Source of the DNA: a bacterium
Lineage (GTDB): Bacteria > Myxococcota_A > Polyangia > Nannocystales > Nannocystaceae
DNA length: 44,361 bases
Assembly (NCBI GenBank): GCA_024742475.1
Contig: JANSYI010000051.1
Span: forward strand, 1-44,361
Direction of reading: 5' to 3'
Position numbers and translations under genes: made by a program. Shown piece by piece: positions 16,948 through 25,743 of this stretch. How positions within the stretch are numbered: the stretch's first letter is position 1; each line of letters opens with the position of its first letter. The notes under the pieces were generated by a model. It did not search any database, had not been told where the DNA came from, and saw only the letters and a program-made list of their open reading frames with translations.

Positions 16948-17916
16948 ATGAACACTCGCAAGATCGCAACGTTCCTGGCCGTTTTCGTGGGCGTGGGCCT
17001 GTACGCCAGCGACGCCTCAGCCAAGAAGAAGGGTCCGCTCGAGGGCGAACCCATCGTCCGCAAGAAGATGGAGCTTCGAAAGTTCCGCTTCCAGCTGACC
17101 CCCTACGTCGGCATGTCCTTGTCGCAGCCCTTCGTGCACATGGGTTACGTGGGCGCCAAGGCCACCTTCCACTTCGCCGACTGGATCGGCGTGCGCGGCA
17201 CGTTTGGCTACGGCATCGTGCCGCTCGAGTCGAAGCTGCTCAAGGCCATCAACAACGGCGGCCTCCCCGAGGGCCGCGCCCCCGGCACGCCCGACCCCGA
17301 CCTGGGCAACCGCGAAGGGACCGAGTGTGCCGGCAGCGCTCCGTGCCGGAACACGTTCGAGCAGGACAACCCCGCCCCGCTCCTGCACGACTTCCGCTCG
17401 GGCCTCGTTCGCGCGCAGTGGCAGGCCTCGGTTGACGCGGTATTCACCCCGTTCTCCGGCAAGCTCGGCCTGTTCTCGGCCATCTTCACCGAGTACGACA
17501 TCTACGTCTTCGGTGGGCTCGGCCTGGTCAACTACGCCAAGCACTACGACGACGAGAGCACGATCCAGCTCAACGGGCTCGAGGACGACGTCGGCGCGGC
17601 AAACTTCTGCCAAGACGACGCGCTCGGCGGCCAGCAGAACTCCGAGTGCCTGCTGCACCCGGTCGCAGCCGACACGGGCGTCAAGGTCGGCGGTAGCTTC
17701 GGCGGCGGCATCAACCTGTTCGCGGGCGTTCCCTGGGTCGCGATCAACTTCGAGATTCAAGACATCGTCACCGGCGTCAACCTCGCCGGCCTGAACACCA
17801 CGGTCGACGACGTGCCGCCTCGCGTCAACGGCAGCGACCGCGACGTCTTCCACAACGTCACGTTCCAGCTCGGCGCGCGCTTCTACTTCCCGTTCAAGGC
17901 AAAGCGCTCGGAGTAG
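16948..17916 (+). CDS. Second outer-membrane beta-barrel protein, paralogue of the preceding gene
   Basis: 322 residues from ATG 16948 with a good ribosome-binding sequence GAGGAG (16934-16939). The signal peptide ends about DASA at 24-27. The mature part begins with a KKMELRKFRFQLTPYVGMSL stretch that aligns with the opening of the upstream barrel, but the acidic insert is absent. A middle region contains four cysteines (ECAGSAPCRN and CQDDALGGQQNSEC), suggesting extracellular loop disulfides. It ends with a barrel-closing strand (TFQLGARFYFPF). It is probably cotranscribed with the first barrel and followed by a strong hairpin. A role in the outer membrane as an adhesin partner or assembly factor is possible, but function is unknown. 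Confidence 0.8.
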   Translation: MNTRKIATFLAVFVGVGLYASDASAKKKGPLEGEPIVRKKMELRKFRFQLTPYVGMSLSQPFVHMGYVGAKATFHFADWIGVRGTFGYGIVPLESKLLKAINNGGLPEGRAPGTPDPDLGNREGTECAGSAPCRNTFEQDNPAPLLHDFRSGLVRAQWQASVDAVFTPFSGKLGLFSAIFTEYDIYVFGGLGLVNYAKHYDDESTIQLNGLEDDVGAANFCQDDALGGQQNSECLLHPVAADTGVKVGGSFGGGINLFAGVPWVAINFEIQDIVTGVNLAGLNTTVDDVPPRVNGSDRDVFHNVTFQLGARFYFPFKAKRSE

Positions 17917-17947
17917 GTCCGCCGAGGCGGCCTCGATCCGCTGGCGG

Positions 17948-17978
17948 AAAGCCGCGTGGCCTTCAGGCCCGCGGCTTT
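17948..17978 (+). terminator. Long stem-loop closing the barrel operon
   Basis: AAAGCCGCG (17948-17956) pairs with CGCGGCTTT (17970-17978), enclosing GGCC-TTCA-GGCC with one bulged T. It lies 32 bp after the stop of the second barrel gene. Flanking A and T triplets let it act in both directions, so it may also end the convergent minus-strand lipoprotein gene. Confidence 0.75.
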
Positions 17979-18001
17979 GCTCGTTCCCGAATGGACGTGG
18001 G

Positions 18002-18418
18002 CTACTCGCAACCGGCGACCACGAGGATTGCGTCGCCGGCCTCGATCTTGGTCGAGTAGAAACGACGCTCACCTTCGGTGCCGTCGGAATGCACGGCCCA
18101 CGCCTCGAGGCACGCGCGGCTGAGGTCGAGCTCGAGCTGCGCCGTGAAGCCTCCGTCCTCGGCCGGTACCGAGGCGCCATCGCCACCCTCGTTGTCGACG
18201 ATGCGGACCTCGGCACCCTCCCCGACCAGGCCGTCGAGCTGTCCATGCACTTCGACCGTCTGCTGCGGCGCCTCGAGCACGCTGGGCGGCGGCAGTGGGA
18301 TCGAGATGCCGCGGTCCCCGATCAAGACCGCGCTTCGGTGCGCCTGCACGGGCGCGTGGTCGTTGCAACCGCCTGCCAGGAGACCGAGCGCGAGGGCCGT
18401 GAGGAACGAGTGCCGCAT
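18002..18418 (-). CDS. Small lipoprotein of unknown function
   Basis: 138 residues from ATG 18418, chosen because it opens a compact lipoprotein signal (RHSFLTALALGLLAGGC, lipid on Cys18). Longer in-frame starts reach into the upstream spacer and have no signal character. The mature part looks like one beta-sandwich domain, with strands such as QTVEVHGQLDGLVGEGAEVRI and GFTAQLELDL, resembling carboxypeptidase-regulatory or Ig-like folds; this is inference. Two further Cys (in SRACLEAW and the final VVAGCE) could pair. It lies 118 bp downstream of the kinase-activator gene on the same strand, and a shared function is possible but unproven. Confidence 0.6.
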   Translation of the reverse strand: MRHSFLTALALGLLAGGCNDHAPVQAHRSAVLIGDRGISIPLPPPSVLEAPQQTVEVHGQLDGLVGEGAEVRIVDNEGGDGASVPAEDGGFTAQLELDLSRACLEAWAVHSDGTEGERRFYSTKIEAGDAILVVAGCE

Positions 18419-18500
18419 CCTGCCCTGAGTATAAGCAAAGAATGTACCGCCGGTCAGTCGACCAAGTCCCGAGAGCCTGCGCGGTGCGCAACGCGCCGAC

Positions 18501-18519
18501 CTGCCAACGGCATTGGCAG
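18501..18519 (-). terminator. Perfect inverted repeat after the kinase-activator gene
   Basis: CTGCCAA (18501-18507) and TTGGCAG (18513-18519) flank CGGCA. The hairpin sits 18 bp past the stop at 18537 and about 80 bp before the lipoprotein start at 18418. There is no T-run, so it could be a terminator-like element or an operator for the lipoprotein gene. Confidence 0.35.
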
Positions 18520-18536
18520 ACGCGCCGCGGCGATCG

Positions 18537-21500
18537 TCAACTGCGGTGCACATCGAGCTCGAGGCGCTTGAGCTTCTTCTGGAGCCCGTAGCGGCTCAGG
18601 CCGAGCAGCTGCGCGGCCTGGGTCTGGTTGTTGCCCGTCTTTTCGAGGGCGCGCGCGATGAGGTCCCGCTCCAGGCGCTCGACGCGGGGCTTGATGCGCA
18701 GATCGTCGGGGTCGAGCGCTTCGGCCGGCGCAGCACCGCTGATCGCCGCCGAGAGGTCTTGCAGCGCGACCGCCCCCTCGCACAGCGCGATCCACCGCTG
18801 GACCTCGTTCTCGAGCTGTCGGACGTTGCCGGGCCACGCGTAGGCCTGCAGCGCGCGAGAGACAGACGGCGCCAAGCGCAGCGCGGGGGCGCCGTGGCGG
18901 CTGAAGAAGTGCTCGATGAGATGCGGGATGTCCTGGGGTCGCTCCCGCAGCGGAGGCAGATCCACCCGGACCACGTTGATCCGATAGAAGAGGTCGCGCC
19001 GAAAGGACCCCTGCTCGACCATCGCCTCGAGGTCTCGGTTGCTCGCCGCGACGACGCGGACGTTCACCGCCCGCGGTGCCGTCTCCCCCACCCTGCGCAC
19101 CTCTCCTTCTTGCAGCACCCGCAGCAGCTTCGTCTGCATCGGCATGCTCATCTCCGAGACCTCGTCGAGAAAGATCGTGCCGGTGTCGGCAGCTTCGAAG
19201 AGGCCCGGCTTGGCCTTCTGCGCGCCCGTGAACGCCCCCTTGGCGTGACCGAACAACACGCTCTCGAGCAGCGTCTCGGGGATCGCACCGCAGTTTTCGG
19301 CCACGAACGGACCCCCCGCGCGACCGCCCGCCTCGTGCAGGGCCCGCGCGACCAGCTCCTTGCCCGTGCCGCTCTCACCGTGAATCACCACCGGCACGTC
19401 GGCGTCGGCGATGCGGTCGATCAGGCGAAAGACGTTCTGCATCGCGGGCGCGCTCCCAATGATGCCGCGGTACCCATCGCGCGCGGGCGCCTGCCGCCGG
19501 GCATCCTCGCGAAGCGCCAGCACCTCGGCCTCGCGCTGCTCGAGCAGCGACGAGAGCTGCGCGGACGAAGCGGTCAGCGCCTCTGTCTTCCGTCCGAGGT
19601 CGTCCAGCGCCGCGGCGTGCGCGACGGCGAGCGCCGCCAGGTCGGCGAACGCTTCGATCGAGGCCAGGTCCCCCTCGCCGAAGTTGCCCCTGCGCAGGCG
19701 GTGGTCGACATAGGCCGCACCCAACAGCTCGCCGCGAAACCGCAGCGGGACCGCGAGCACCGAGCGCAGGTTGAGGTGACTGATGCTGCGCGAGTCGTCG
19801 AACCGCTCGTCGGCTGCCGCGTCAACGCTGAGCACCGGTTCGCCGGACTCGAGCACGCGGTCGATGACCGAGCGGGAGTAAGACGCGCCCTCGGATCCCT
19901 CACTGAGCTCGCGCGTGACGGAGAGATCGACGCCGGCGGCGCGACGCACCACCACCGCGCCGCGTTCGGCGTCGGTCAGCTCCATGACCGCGTCGACCAC
20001 CTGCTCGAGCAGCGGCTCGAGCCGATCTTCTCGCGCAAACCTCCGGTACATGCGAAGCAGTCGCGCGTACTGGTCGTCCACGCTCGGAGCCGCTGGCTGC
20101 GCGTGCGCAGCCGCAGCCTCGCCGGGCTCGAGGTCCTCGAGCAGTTCACGCAGTGCTCGCGAGTCACCACCTTCGGCGAGAAGAGACGTTCTAACGGCAG
20201 GGCGATCGGTGGGGCGAGTCTTCTGCATGACGAGTTCCACGGTTGAGAGCAGGCGATGTGCCAGGGCACGTCGTTGGGCGGCGCTGCCGTGCTCGAAGCG
20301 CAACGCAGCGAGCAGCGCGCGGTCGAAGGCGATCGCCAAGTCCAGGCGATGAGCGGCGCGCAGCGTTGCGGACGTCCCGCCGCGACGCATCAGCGCGAGT
20401 CCGACCTCGAGCAGCCCAGCGTCGCCGACGCGGGTCGCGACCAGCACGGTGGTCGCTGCGGCTCTTGCGAGGGCGAACGGGTCGTCTTCGGGGAGCGCAT
20501 CGATGACCCGCTCGAGCACGCGCACGCACACGTTGGCGCGCCCGCTCAGGCACGTAAACCACGCGGCGCGCAACCAAGCGTCACGGGCTTCGGCCGGGCA
20601 TGACGCTGCGTCGAGCGACGCGGCCGCCTTCGCGTAGCCAGCCGCGATCTGCGAGAGCACGCCGGCGTGCGGGCGTGCCCCTGCGCCGGCGAGTCGCGCG
20701 TCGGCCCTCAGCCGCCCGCATCGGGCCTGGACGAGCGCGCCGTCTCCCGAGCCGACCGCGGCCTCGACCGCGCCCACGATCGCCTCAATCTCATCGCTCG
20801 CGCCCACCCGCAGCAGCAGCTGCACGAGGTTCAGCGCCGCCTCGACGAGCGCGCTCGTTTGCCCCTGTGCCAACAGCCCGCGCAACGCCGCCCGCCCGTG
20901 CTCGATGCCGTCATCGAGACTGAGGGTCAGGATCGCGAGGGCACACGACGTGCCGCGCAGCGTCAGCCCCCCCACGGGTTCTCCGGCGCGAACGAACGCA
21001 GCCGCAGCAGCCGCAAACTTCTGCGCCGCCCCCTCGAGGTCGCGACGGCCGTGCGCGAGGTTGCCTTGAAGTTGAAGGACGCGGGCGGCGACCGCCGACG
21101 CCTCGACGTCGCCCTGGCCGTGCGCCCATTCGAGCGCACGCTCGAGGCGTCGCTCGGCCCGCTCCAGATCCCCGCTGAGCGCCGAAGCATACGCCGCCCA
21201 CAGCAGCGCCGAGGCCACGCCGAGCTGCAGCGGCACGTCATCGACCCCCAATCGCGCCGCCTCGGCGGCGGCGCTCACCGCTTCGCCACGGTCGACGTAC
21301 ACCCGCCACCGCAGGCCTCGCTTCTCCCATCGCAGCCGCGCCGAGTCGTTCGCCGCGTCGGGCAGCAGCGCGCAGGCGCGGTCGAGCTCGCCGAGCCGCT
21401 GCAACGCCCGGGCGCGGGCGAGACGGCATGCAGGGTCGCCCGGTGCTCGTGCCGCCAGAGCCTCCGCCGCCTTCGCGTCGCCCTGCGCGAGGCGAAGGGA

Positions 21501-23273
21501 CGCCGCGACCGCCAGCAGCGAGGCGGGTGCGTCTGCAGACTCGATCATGTCCAGCGCTCTGACCACCTCGGGGTCTCGCGGGTCGCTGCCGCGCAGGCGG
21601 ATCTCGAGCGCGGCGTCGTCTCGGGCATCCACCGCCCACGCCAGGGACTCGCCGCGCCGCGCTCGTGCCTCCGAGCGCACGCGGTCCCCCAACGTCAGGC
21701 GGGCCTGCGCGCACGCCAGCGCATGTGGACGGCCCTGCGGGGCCAGGGTCGGCGGGAGCCCGTCGGCGGGTCCGTACCAATGGGCGCGCAGGATCATGAG
21801 AGCGAGGCCGGGCTCCATGCCGACGTGTTCGTCTGCAGCGGAGGCTGCAACCGCGGCCACGTCGTGCACGTCCGCGTCTCGCCGAGCACAGGCCTCGCAG
21901 ACTCGAACGAGCGCGGGGGGCCACGCTCCCGTCACGACGCGTAGCGCCCGCGCGAGCGCTTCGATCTCGGTCTGCGTGCCCTCGACCGCCGCCGAGACGA
22001 GTCGGATCGTCTCGGGCTCCGACAGCGGCCGCGGCCGAAGCACCCGAACGCCATCGATGTGCTCCAACGCGTCGCCCTCGGCGTCCTGCGCGGTGATGAT
22101 GAGCCTGCCCCGCGCGAGTCGGCTGGCGGCTTCCACCCTCGGCACGGCCGAGAGGGCGACGCCACCCCCGAGCAGACCGACCACTGGGTCGCGACGGTCT
22201 CGCCCAGCCCACGCCTCGAGCCACGTTCCACTGCTCGCGCCCTCGTCTCGAGCCCACGCGTCGGCGTCCCGACGCACGGCGGCGTGCCCCCGCGCGTTGA
22301 GGCGCAACACGAGCTCTTCGACGACGCGGTCGCGGCCCGACCCCTTGGGCCCCGCGACCACGAGCAGCCGCGTCTCCCCCCCGGCGAGGCTCGACACGGC
22401 CTCCTCGAGCGCAGCGCCCTCGTAGGGCCAGCGCTGAGGCACCCACCAACGGAGCCGACCCGCGACGACGGCCGCGTCCGCGGACGCGAGATCACCGAGG
22501 CGCCGGGCGAGCTCTCGGGTGGAGCCCGGCCGGGCACTCGCCTGGGGCAGCAATGTGCGGCACAGCAGAGTCATGACGGCAGGGGACAGCTCTGCCACCC
22601 CCAGCGACCGCAGCCGGGCGCGCACGTCCGCCCGAGACTCGACCCCGAGCAGCGCTTCGGGACGGGGCCACGGCGCTTCGCCGGTCAGCCTCCACACCAG
22701 CAGAGCGCCCAGCGAGAATCTGTCGGCCGCTGGCCCCCCGCCCCCCGCGAGCACCTCGGGCGCGAGGAAGCCCGGCGTGCCGGTGCCGCGGCGGCCCAGC
22801 TGCGCCAAGTCGACGAGCGTCCGTCGCTCCCCGTCGACGACGACGTTGCTCGGCGACACGTCCCCGTGATGGGTCCCCATGTCATGCAGCGACGCAAGCG
22901 CGCGGGCGACCGCCGCGACGTCGGCGAGCGCCTCGCGGACGGGAACCGGGCCCGGCGAGAGCGGCGCGCCGGGGACCCACTCGGTGATGAGCCAAACGGT
23001 CCCATCGGCTGCCTGCGAGAGCGATCGCGGCGCGGGGAGGTGCGCCGACGCGGCCCGCCGCAGCGTCTCGAACGCGTGTTGCACGGCGGCTCGCGCCGAG
23101 GGGGGGACCCGCTTCGCGACCACCTCTCGCCCGGCTTGCACATCCTGGGCACGCCACGCGCCGCCCTCTGCGCCGTCGCCTAGCCGATCCCGCAGCACGA
23201 TGCCCGAAGGGGCGACAACATGATTGGCACCCCCATCAACGAGTTCGAGATGGCGTGGCTTGGGTTGGCTCAA
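18537..23273 (-). CDS. Fused Ser/Thr kinase, ATPase, helical-repeat, GAF and sigma54 activator protein
   Basis: 1578 residues from a TTG start with GAGG just upstream. Residues 25-270 form a protein kinase: Gly loop LGDGAEGG (31-38), Lys54, catalytic loop HGDVSPSN (136-143), DLA (155-157) in place of DFG, TPGFLAPE (166-173) and RFSLGALLVW. Residues about 285-480 resemble a STAND/AAA ATPase whose Walker A is degenerate (GPKGSGRD, Arg instead of Lys). About 500-1060 are Ala-rich TPR-like helices. A GAF domain follows (about 1075-1215) and a short coiled coil. The sigma54 AAA+ module has Walker A GESGTGKE (1299-1306), GAFTGA (1346-1351) and Walker B TIFLDE (1366-1371). A Fis-type HTH (about 1535-1575, TQAAQLLGLSRYGLQKKLKR) ends it. 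It should open RNA polymerase-sigma54 complexes in response to ligand or phosphorylation. Target promoters are not evident nearby. Confidence 0.9.
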   Translation of the reverse strand: MSQPKPRHLELVDGGANHVVAPSGIVLRDRLGDGAEGGAWRAQDVQAGREVVAKRVPPSARAAVQHAFETLRRAASAHLPAPRSLSQAADGTVWLITEWVPGAPLSPGPVPVREALADVAAVARALASLHDMGTHHGDVSPSNVVVDGERRTLVDLAQLGRRGTGTPGFLAPEVLAGGGGPAADRFSLGALLVWRLTGEAPWPRPEALLGVESRADVRARLRSLGVAELSPAVMTLLCRTLLPQASARPGSTRELARRLGDLASADAAVVAGRLRWWVPQRWPYEGAALEEAVSSLAGGETRLLVVAGPKGSGRDRVVEELVLRLNARGHAAVRRDADAWARDEGASSGTWLEAWAGRDRRDPVVGLLGGGVALSAVPRVEAASRLARGRLIITAQDAEGDALEHIDGVRVLRPRPLSEPETIRLVSAAVEGTQTEIEALARALRVVTGAWPPALVRVCEACARRDADVHDVAAVAASAADEHVGMEPGLALMILRAHWYGPADGLPPTLAPQGRPHALACAQARLTLGDRVRSEARARRGESLAWAVDARDDAALEIRLRGSDPRDPEVVRALDMIESADAPASLLAVAASLRLAQGDAKAAEALAARAPGDPACRLARARALQRLGELDRACALLPDAANDSARLRWEKRGLRWRVYVDRGEAVSAAAEAARLGVDDVPLQLGVASALLWAAYASALSGDLERAERRLERALEWAHGQGDVEASAVAARVLQLQGNLAHGRRDLEGAAQKFAAAAAAFVRAGEPVGGLTLRGTSCALAILTLSLDDGIEHGRAALRGLLAQGQTSALVEAALNLVQLLLRVGASDEIEAIVGAVEAAVGSGDGALVQARCGRLRADARLAGAGARPHAGVLSQIAAGYAKAAASLDAASCPAEARDAWLRAAWFTCLSGRANVCVRVLERVIDALPEDDPFALARAAATTVLVATRVGDAGLLEVGLALMRRGGTSATLRAAHRLDLAIAFDRALLAALRFEHGSAAQRRALAHRLLSTVELVMQKTRPTDRPAVRTSLLAEGGDSRALRELLEDLEPGEAAAAHAQPAAPSVDDQYARLLRMYRRFAREDRLEPLLEQVVDAVMELTDAERGAVVVRRAAGVDLSVTRELSEGSEGASYSRSVIDRVLESGEPVLSVDAAADERFDDSRSISHLNLRSVLAVPLRFRGELLGAAYVDHRLRRGNFGEGDLASIEAFADLAALAVAHAAALDDLGRKTEALTASSAQLSSLLEQREAEVLALREDARRQAPARDGYRGIIGSAPAMQNVFRLIDRIADADVPVVIHGESGTGKELVARALHEAGGRAGGPFVAENCGAIPETLLESVLFGHAKGAFTGAQKAKPGLFEAADTGTIFLDEVSEMSMPMQTKLLRVLQEGEVRRVGETAPRAVNVRVVAASNRDLEAMVEQGSFRRDLFYRINVVRVDLPPLRERPQDIPHLIEHFFSRHGAPALRLAPSVSRALQAYAWPGNVRQLENEVQRWIALCEGAVALQDLSAAISGAAPAEALDPDDLRIKPRVERLERDLIARALEKTGNNQTQAAQLLGLSRYGLQKKLKRLELDVHRS

Positions 23274-23426
23274 CGCGCCTCATGTTGCCACCGGGCTCGT
23301 CGACCCACCAGCGACCGGCGTAGGAGGAAGCTCTACGGACTCAACGTCGTTGCTGCATCCCTGCAGATCCAGCGCTGCGCATCGCACGCAGAGCGACGCG
23401 CGCGGCCTCTGCCACCCTCGTTGGCG

Positions 23427-24107
23427 CTACCAGTGCACGGTGGCACCCATGCCGGCCTGCAGCGAGACCCCCGCCCGGCCGTCGACGATGATCAGCCGCG
23501 GATCGACCCCGAAGTCGAGGGAGAACGAGGGCCCGATCCACACGTCGAGACCCGCGCCGGCTCGAACGCCTCCCGCCAGCCGCGGCGACCCAGCCAGCGG
23601 TGGCCGGTAGCTCCCGAGCAGCACGCCTACGTCGAAGCGCGGCTCGATGCGGCGGCGGGTTGGAACGAAGAACCGCACAAATGCGGGGTCGAAGAGCGTC
23701 ATCCGCCCGAAGTCCCGCACTTCGACGGTGTTGCCCGCGCTGTCGGTCGCGAGGGTCTCGTCGTGATCATGCAAGAAGGTCGTGAGTCCGACCCCGAGCG
23801 CGAAGACCGGATGAACGCGCCACCCCAGCTGGACTCCACCGCCCGCCGAGGCCACCGTGCCGGCGCCGGGGCGCTGGCCACCCAAGGGGACCATCGCGCC
23901 GACGTGGATCTGAAAGAAGCCCGTGCCTCGCCAGGCGTGGCGCTCGAGTGTCCCGGGGTCGACCCGCGCGGGCGCCTGCGGCAGCGGCTGACCTCGCAGC
24001 GAGGGTCCCGTCGCAGGTTCGGCCGTCGGCGTCGCGGTGGCCTCGGTCGCGGGCTCGGCGGTCGGCACCGATGCGACGGCCTGCCAATATAGAAGGAGGG
24101 AGAGCAT
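23427..24107 (-). CDS. Probable outer-membrane beta-barrel protein
   Basis: 226 residues from ATG 24107 (a GTG one codon earlier is possible), ten bases after the stop of the HEAT-like lipoprotein gene, so translation is probably coupled. The start MLSLLLYWQAVASVP looks like a short signal peptide. A Pro/Thr/Ala/Glu-rich linker (about 16-50) contains two AEPAT repeats. The remaining ~170 residues alternate strands with aromatic ends (GFFQIHVGAMVPLGG, ALGVGLTTFLHDHDE, RFDVGVLLGSY, FSLDFGVDPRLIIV) and finish in GMGATVHW, fitting an eight-stranded outer-membrane barrel. Function is unknown. It is the last gene of the run that starts with the HARE-HTH protein. Confidence 0.65.
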   Translation of the reverse strand: MLSLLLYWQAVASVPTAEPATEATATPTAEPATGPSLRGQPLPQAPARVDPGTLERHAWRGTGFFQIHVGAMVPLGGQRPGAGTVASAGGGVQLGWRVHPVFALGVGLTTFLHDHDETLATDSAGNTVEVRDFGRMTLFDPAFVRFFVPTRRRIEPRFDVGVLLGSYRPPLAGSPRLAGGVRAGAGLDVWIGPSFSLDFGVDPRLIIVDGRAGVSLQAGMGATVHW

Positions 24108-24117
24108 CACGACCGTC

Positions 24118-25002
24118 TCACCGGTGCCCCCGACGGCCCTGCGTGCGCGGGGCCTTCGACCGCGGCACGGTGCTCTTGGCCGCATCGAACGCGCGTTCCG
24201 CGAGACGGGCGAGGGCCGGGTCGTCCTCGTTGCGGGCCGCGAACGCCAAGAAGCCCTGCGCGTCGGGTCCCCCGAGCGCGGCGAGGGCCTCGTACAGCCG
24301 GCCCGTGTGCGCGCGGTCGTTCAGCCGCGCCGCCGCGATCAGCTCGGGCACCTGCGCGACCGTGCCGACCTGGCCGAGGACCTCGACCGCCCGGAGCATG
24401 ACCCGGTCGTCGGGGTGGCGGAGCATCTGCGCCACGACGGGCGCGCTCTCGTGCACGCGCTGCGCCTCCACCCAATCGAGGGCGACGAGCGCAATCTCGG
24501 CGTCGGGGTCGCGCAGGAACACGTCGGCGACCTGTGGGGTTCGCGCGAGCTGAACCTTGGCGTCGAGCACCGCGGCCGCGCGCTCGGCGGCCAACGGGAG
24601 GTCTTCGCGGACGGCGGAATCGCCCTGGGTCCGCGCCACCTCGACCGACGCTTCGAGCTCGTCGAGCACGCCGGCGAGGTCGGGCGGCACCTCCATCTCC
24701 ATGTCGAGACGGAGCACGATGCCGTCGCTGTCGCGGCGCTCGGTCACGGCCGCGACCACCGACACCGTGGCCTCGGACTCGAGGCGGAACATGGTGGCAC
24801 CCTCGAGCGCGTCCTCGAGCGTCTGCCGCTGCCACGCCCGATCGCTGCGGCCGCCTGCCGCCCGCGTGTGCAGCTCGGTGAGCGAGACGGCGTAGGCCGC
24901 CTCGGGGCCGGACGCGGTCTGCTTGCAGCCCCCCGAGCCGAGCCCGGCGAGCACGACGAAGGCGAGCCCGACCGCGCGGGCGTTGGGCTGTCGCCGAAGC
25001 AC
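24118..25002 (-). CDS. HEAT-repeat-like lipoprotein
   Basis: 294 residues from GTG 25002, which gives a standard lipoprotein signal (basic LRRQPNAR, hydrophobic core, lipobox GSGGC, lipid on Cys26). A GTG at 25059, seven bases after lipB, would add 19 mostly basic residues and is a possible alternative. The mature N-terminal half is helical and strand-mixed (ATVSVVAAVTERRDSDGIVL). The C-terminal half has helical pairs such as VADVFLRDPDAEIALVALDW, APVVAQMLRHPDDRVMLRAV and VPELIAAARLNDRAHTGRLY, consistent with about four HEAT or Armadillo-type repeats. It probably serves as a periplasmic binding scaffold, perhaps for the barrel protein encoded next. Confidence 0.7.
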   Translation of the reverse strand: MLRRQPNARAVGLAFVVLAGLGSGGCKQTASGPEAAYAVSLTELHTRAAGGRSDRAWQRQTLEDALEGATMFRLESEATVSVVAAVTERRDSDGIVLRLDMEMEVPPDLAGVLDELEASVEVARTQGDSAVREDLPLAAERAAAVLDAKVQLARTPQVADVFLRDPDAEIALVALDWVEAQRVHESAPVVAQMLRHPDDRVMLRAVEVLGQVGTVAQVPELIAAARLNDRAHTGRLYEALAALGGPDAQGFLAFAARNEDDPALARLAERAFDAAKSTVPRSKAPRTQGRRGHR

Positions 25003-25065
25003 CGACCCGACTCTAGCAGCCCGGGGCGCAACTCGCCGCGTGCGATGGCGCGGGAACACGCCGGG

Positions 25066-25743
25066 TCAGACCCCGCCGCGAGCCTCCGCGGGGGACTCGA
25101 CCCAGCGTAGGTCCGCGGCGGTGCGAGCGGCCCACAGCTCGGCCCAGCGGCGCGCCGCCACCTCGACCGTGGGCACCTCGTCGACCAGGTCGGCGACCGA
25201 CTGCATGCGCAGGCCCTCGATGCCGCAAGAGACGAGCGCACCGAACAGCTTGGGGTCGACACGGAGGTTGAGCGAGAGCCCCTGCACCGTGACGCCGCGG
25301 GAGATGTGCACCCCGATCGAGCCGAGCTTCACGTCGCCGACCCACACGCCCGGGTGGTCCATCCGAAACTCCGCGCCCTCGACCCCGAGCTCCTCGACCA
25401 GTGCGATGGACGTCTCGGCCAGGTGGTGGAGGTGCGCGCGGATCTGCCGGCCGATCGGTACGACCGGGTAGGCGACCAGCTGACCGGGCGCGTGGAGCGT
25501 GACCTGCCCGCCCCGCGGGGTTTGCGAGACCCCGACCCCCTCGGCCTCGAGCTGCGCGTCAGTCCAGAGGATGTCGTCCTGGCTGCCCCGTCGACCTACA
25601 GTGAGGACCGCGGGGTGCTCGACGAGGAAGAGGATCGGGTCCTCCCGCTCCTCGACGACCGCGTCACGCGCCGCCGTTTGCAGCGCGAGCGCCGCATCGA
25701 ACGCCATCGGCCCCAGCCAACACGCGCGCAGCGGGGTGCCCAT
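25066..25743 (-). CDS. lipB: Octanoyltransferase LipB
   Basis: 225 residues. LipB transfers octanoyl from acyl carrier protein to lipoyl domains of 2-oxoacid dehydrogenases and GcvH, the first step of lipoate synthesis; LipA would then insert sulfur but is not in this window. The conserved blocks are LTVGRRG (47-53), RGGQVTLHAPGQ (77-88) and KLGSIGVHISRGVT (139-152) with catalytic Lys139, and CGIEG with catalytic Cys173. ATG 25743 overlaps the TGA of the preceding gene by one base (TGATG), so translation is coupled to the HARE-HTH protein. That pairing is unusual for a metabolic gene. Confidence 0.95.
   Translation of the reverse strand: MGTPLRACWLGPMAFDAALALQTAARDAVVEEREDPILFLVEHPAVLTVGRRGSQDDILWTDAQLEAEGVGVSQTPRGGQVTLHAPGQLVAYPVVPIGRQIRAHLHHLAETSIALVEELGVEGAEFRMDHPGVWVGDVKLGSIGVHISRGVTVQGLSLNLRVDPKLFGALVSCGIEGLRMQSVADLVDEVPTVEVAARRWAELWAARTAADLRWVESPAEARGGV

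Noticed and set aside
18479..18519. A sigma54 promoter (TTGGCAG followed by GTTGC) before the small lipoprotein gene
   Set aside because: The spacing between the GG and GC elements is 14 rather than 10 bases, so the core consensus is not met.
23200..23426. Additional gene in the spacer between the kinase-activator start and the barrel gene
   Set aside because: Only about 150 bp. Frames across it are extensions or shadows without start signals.
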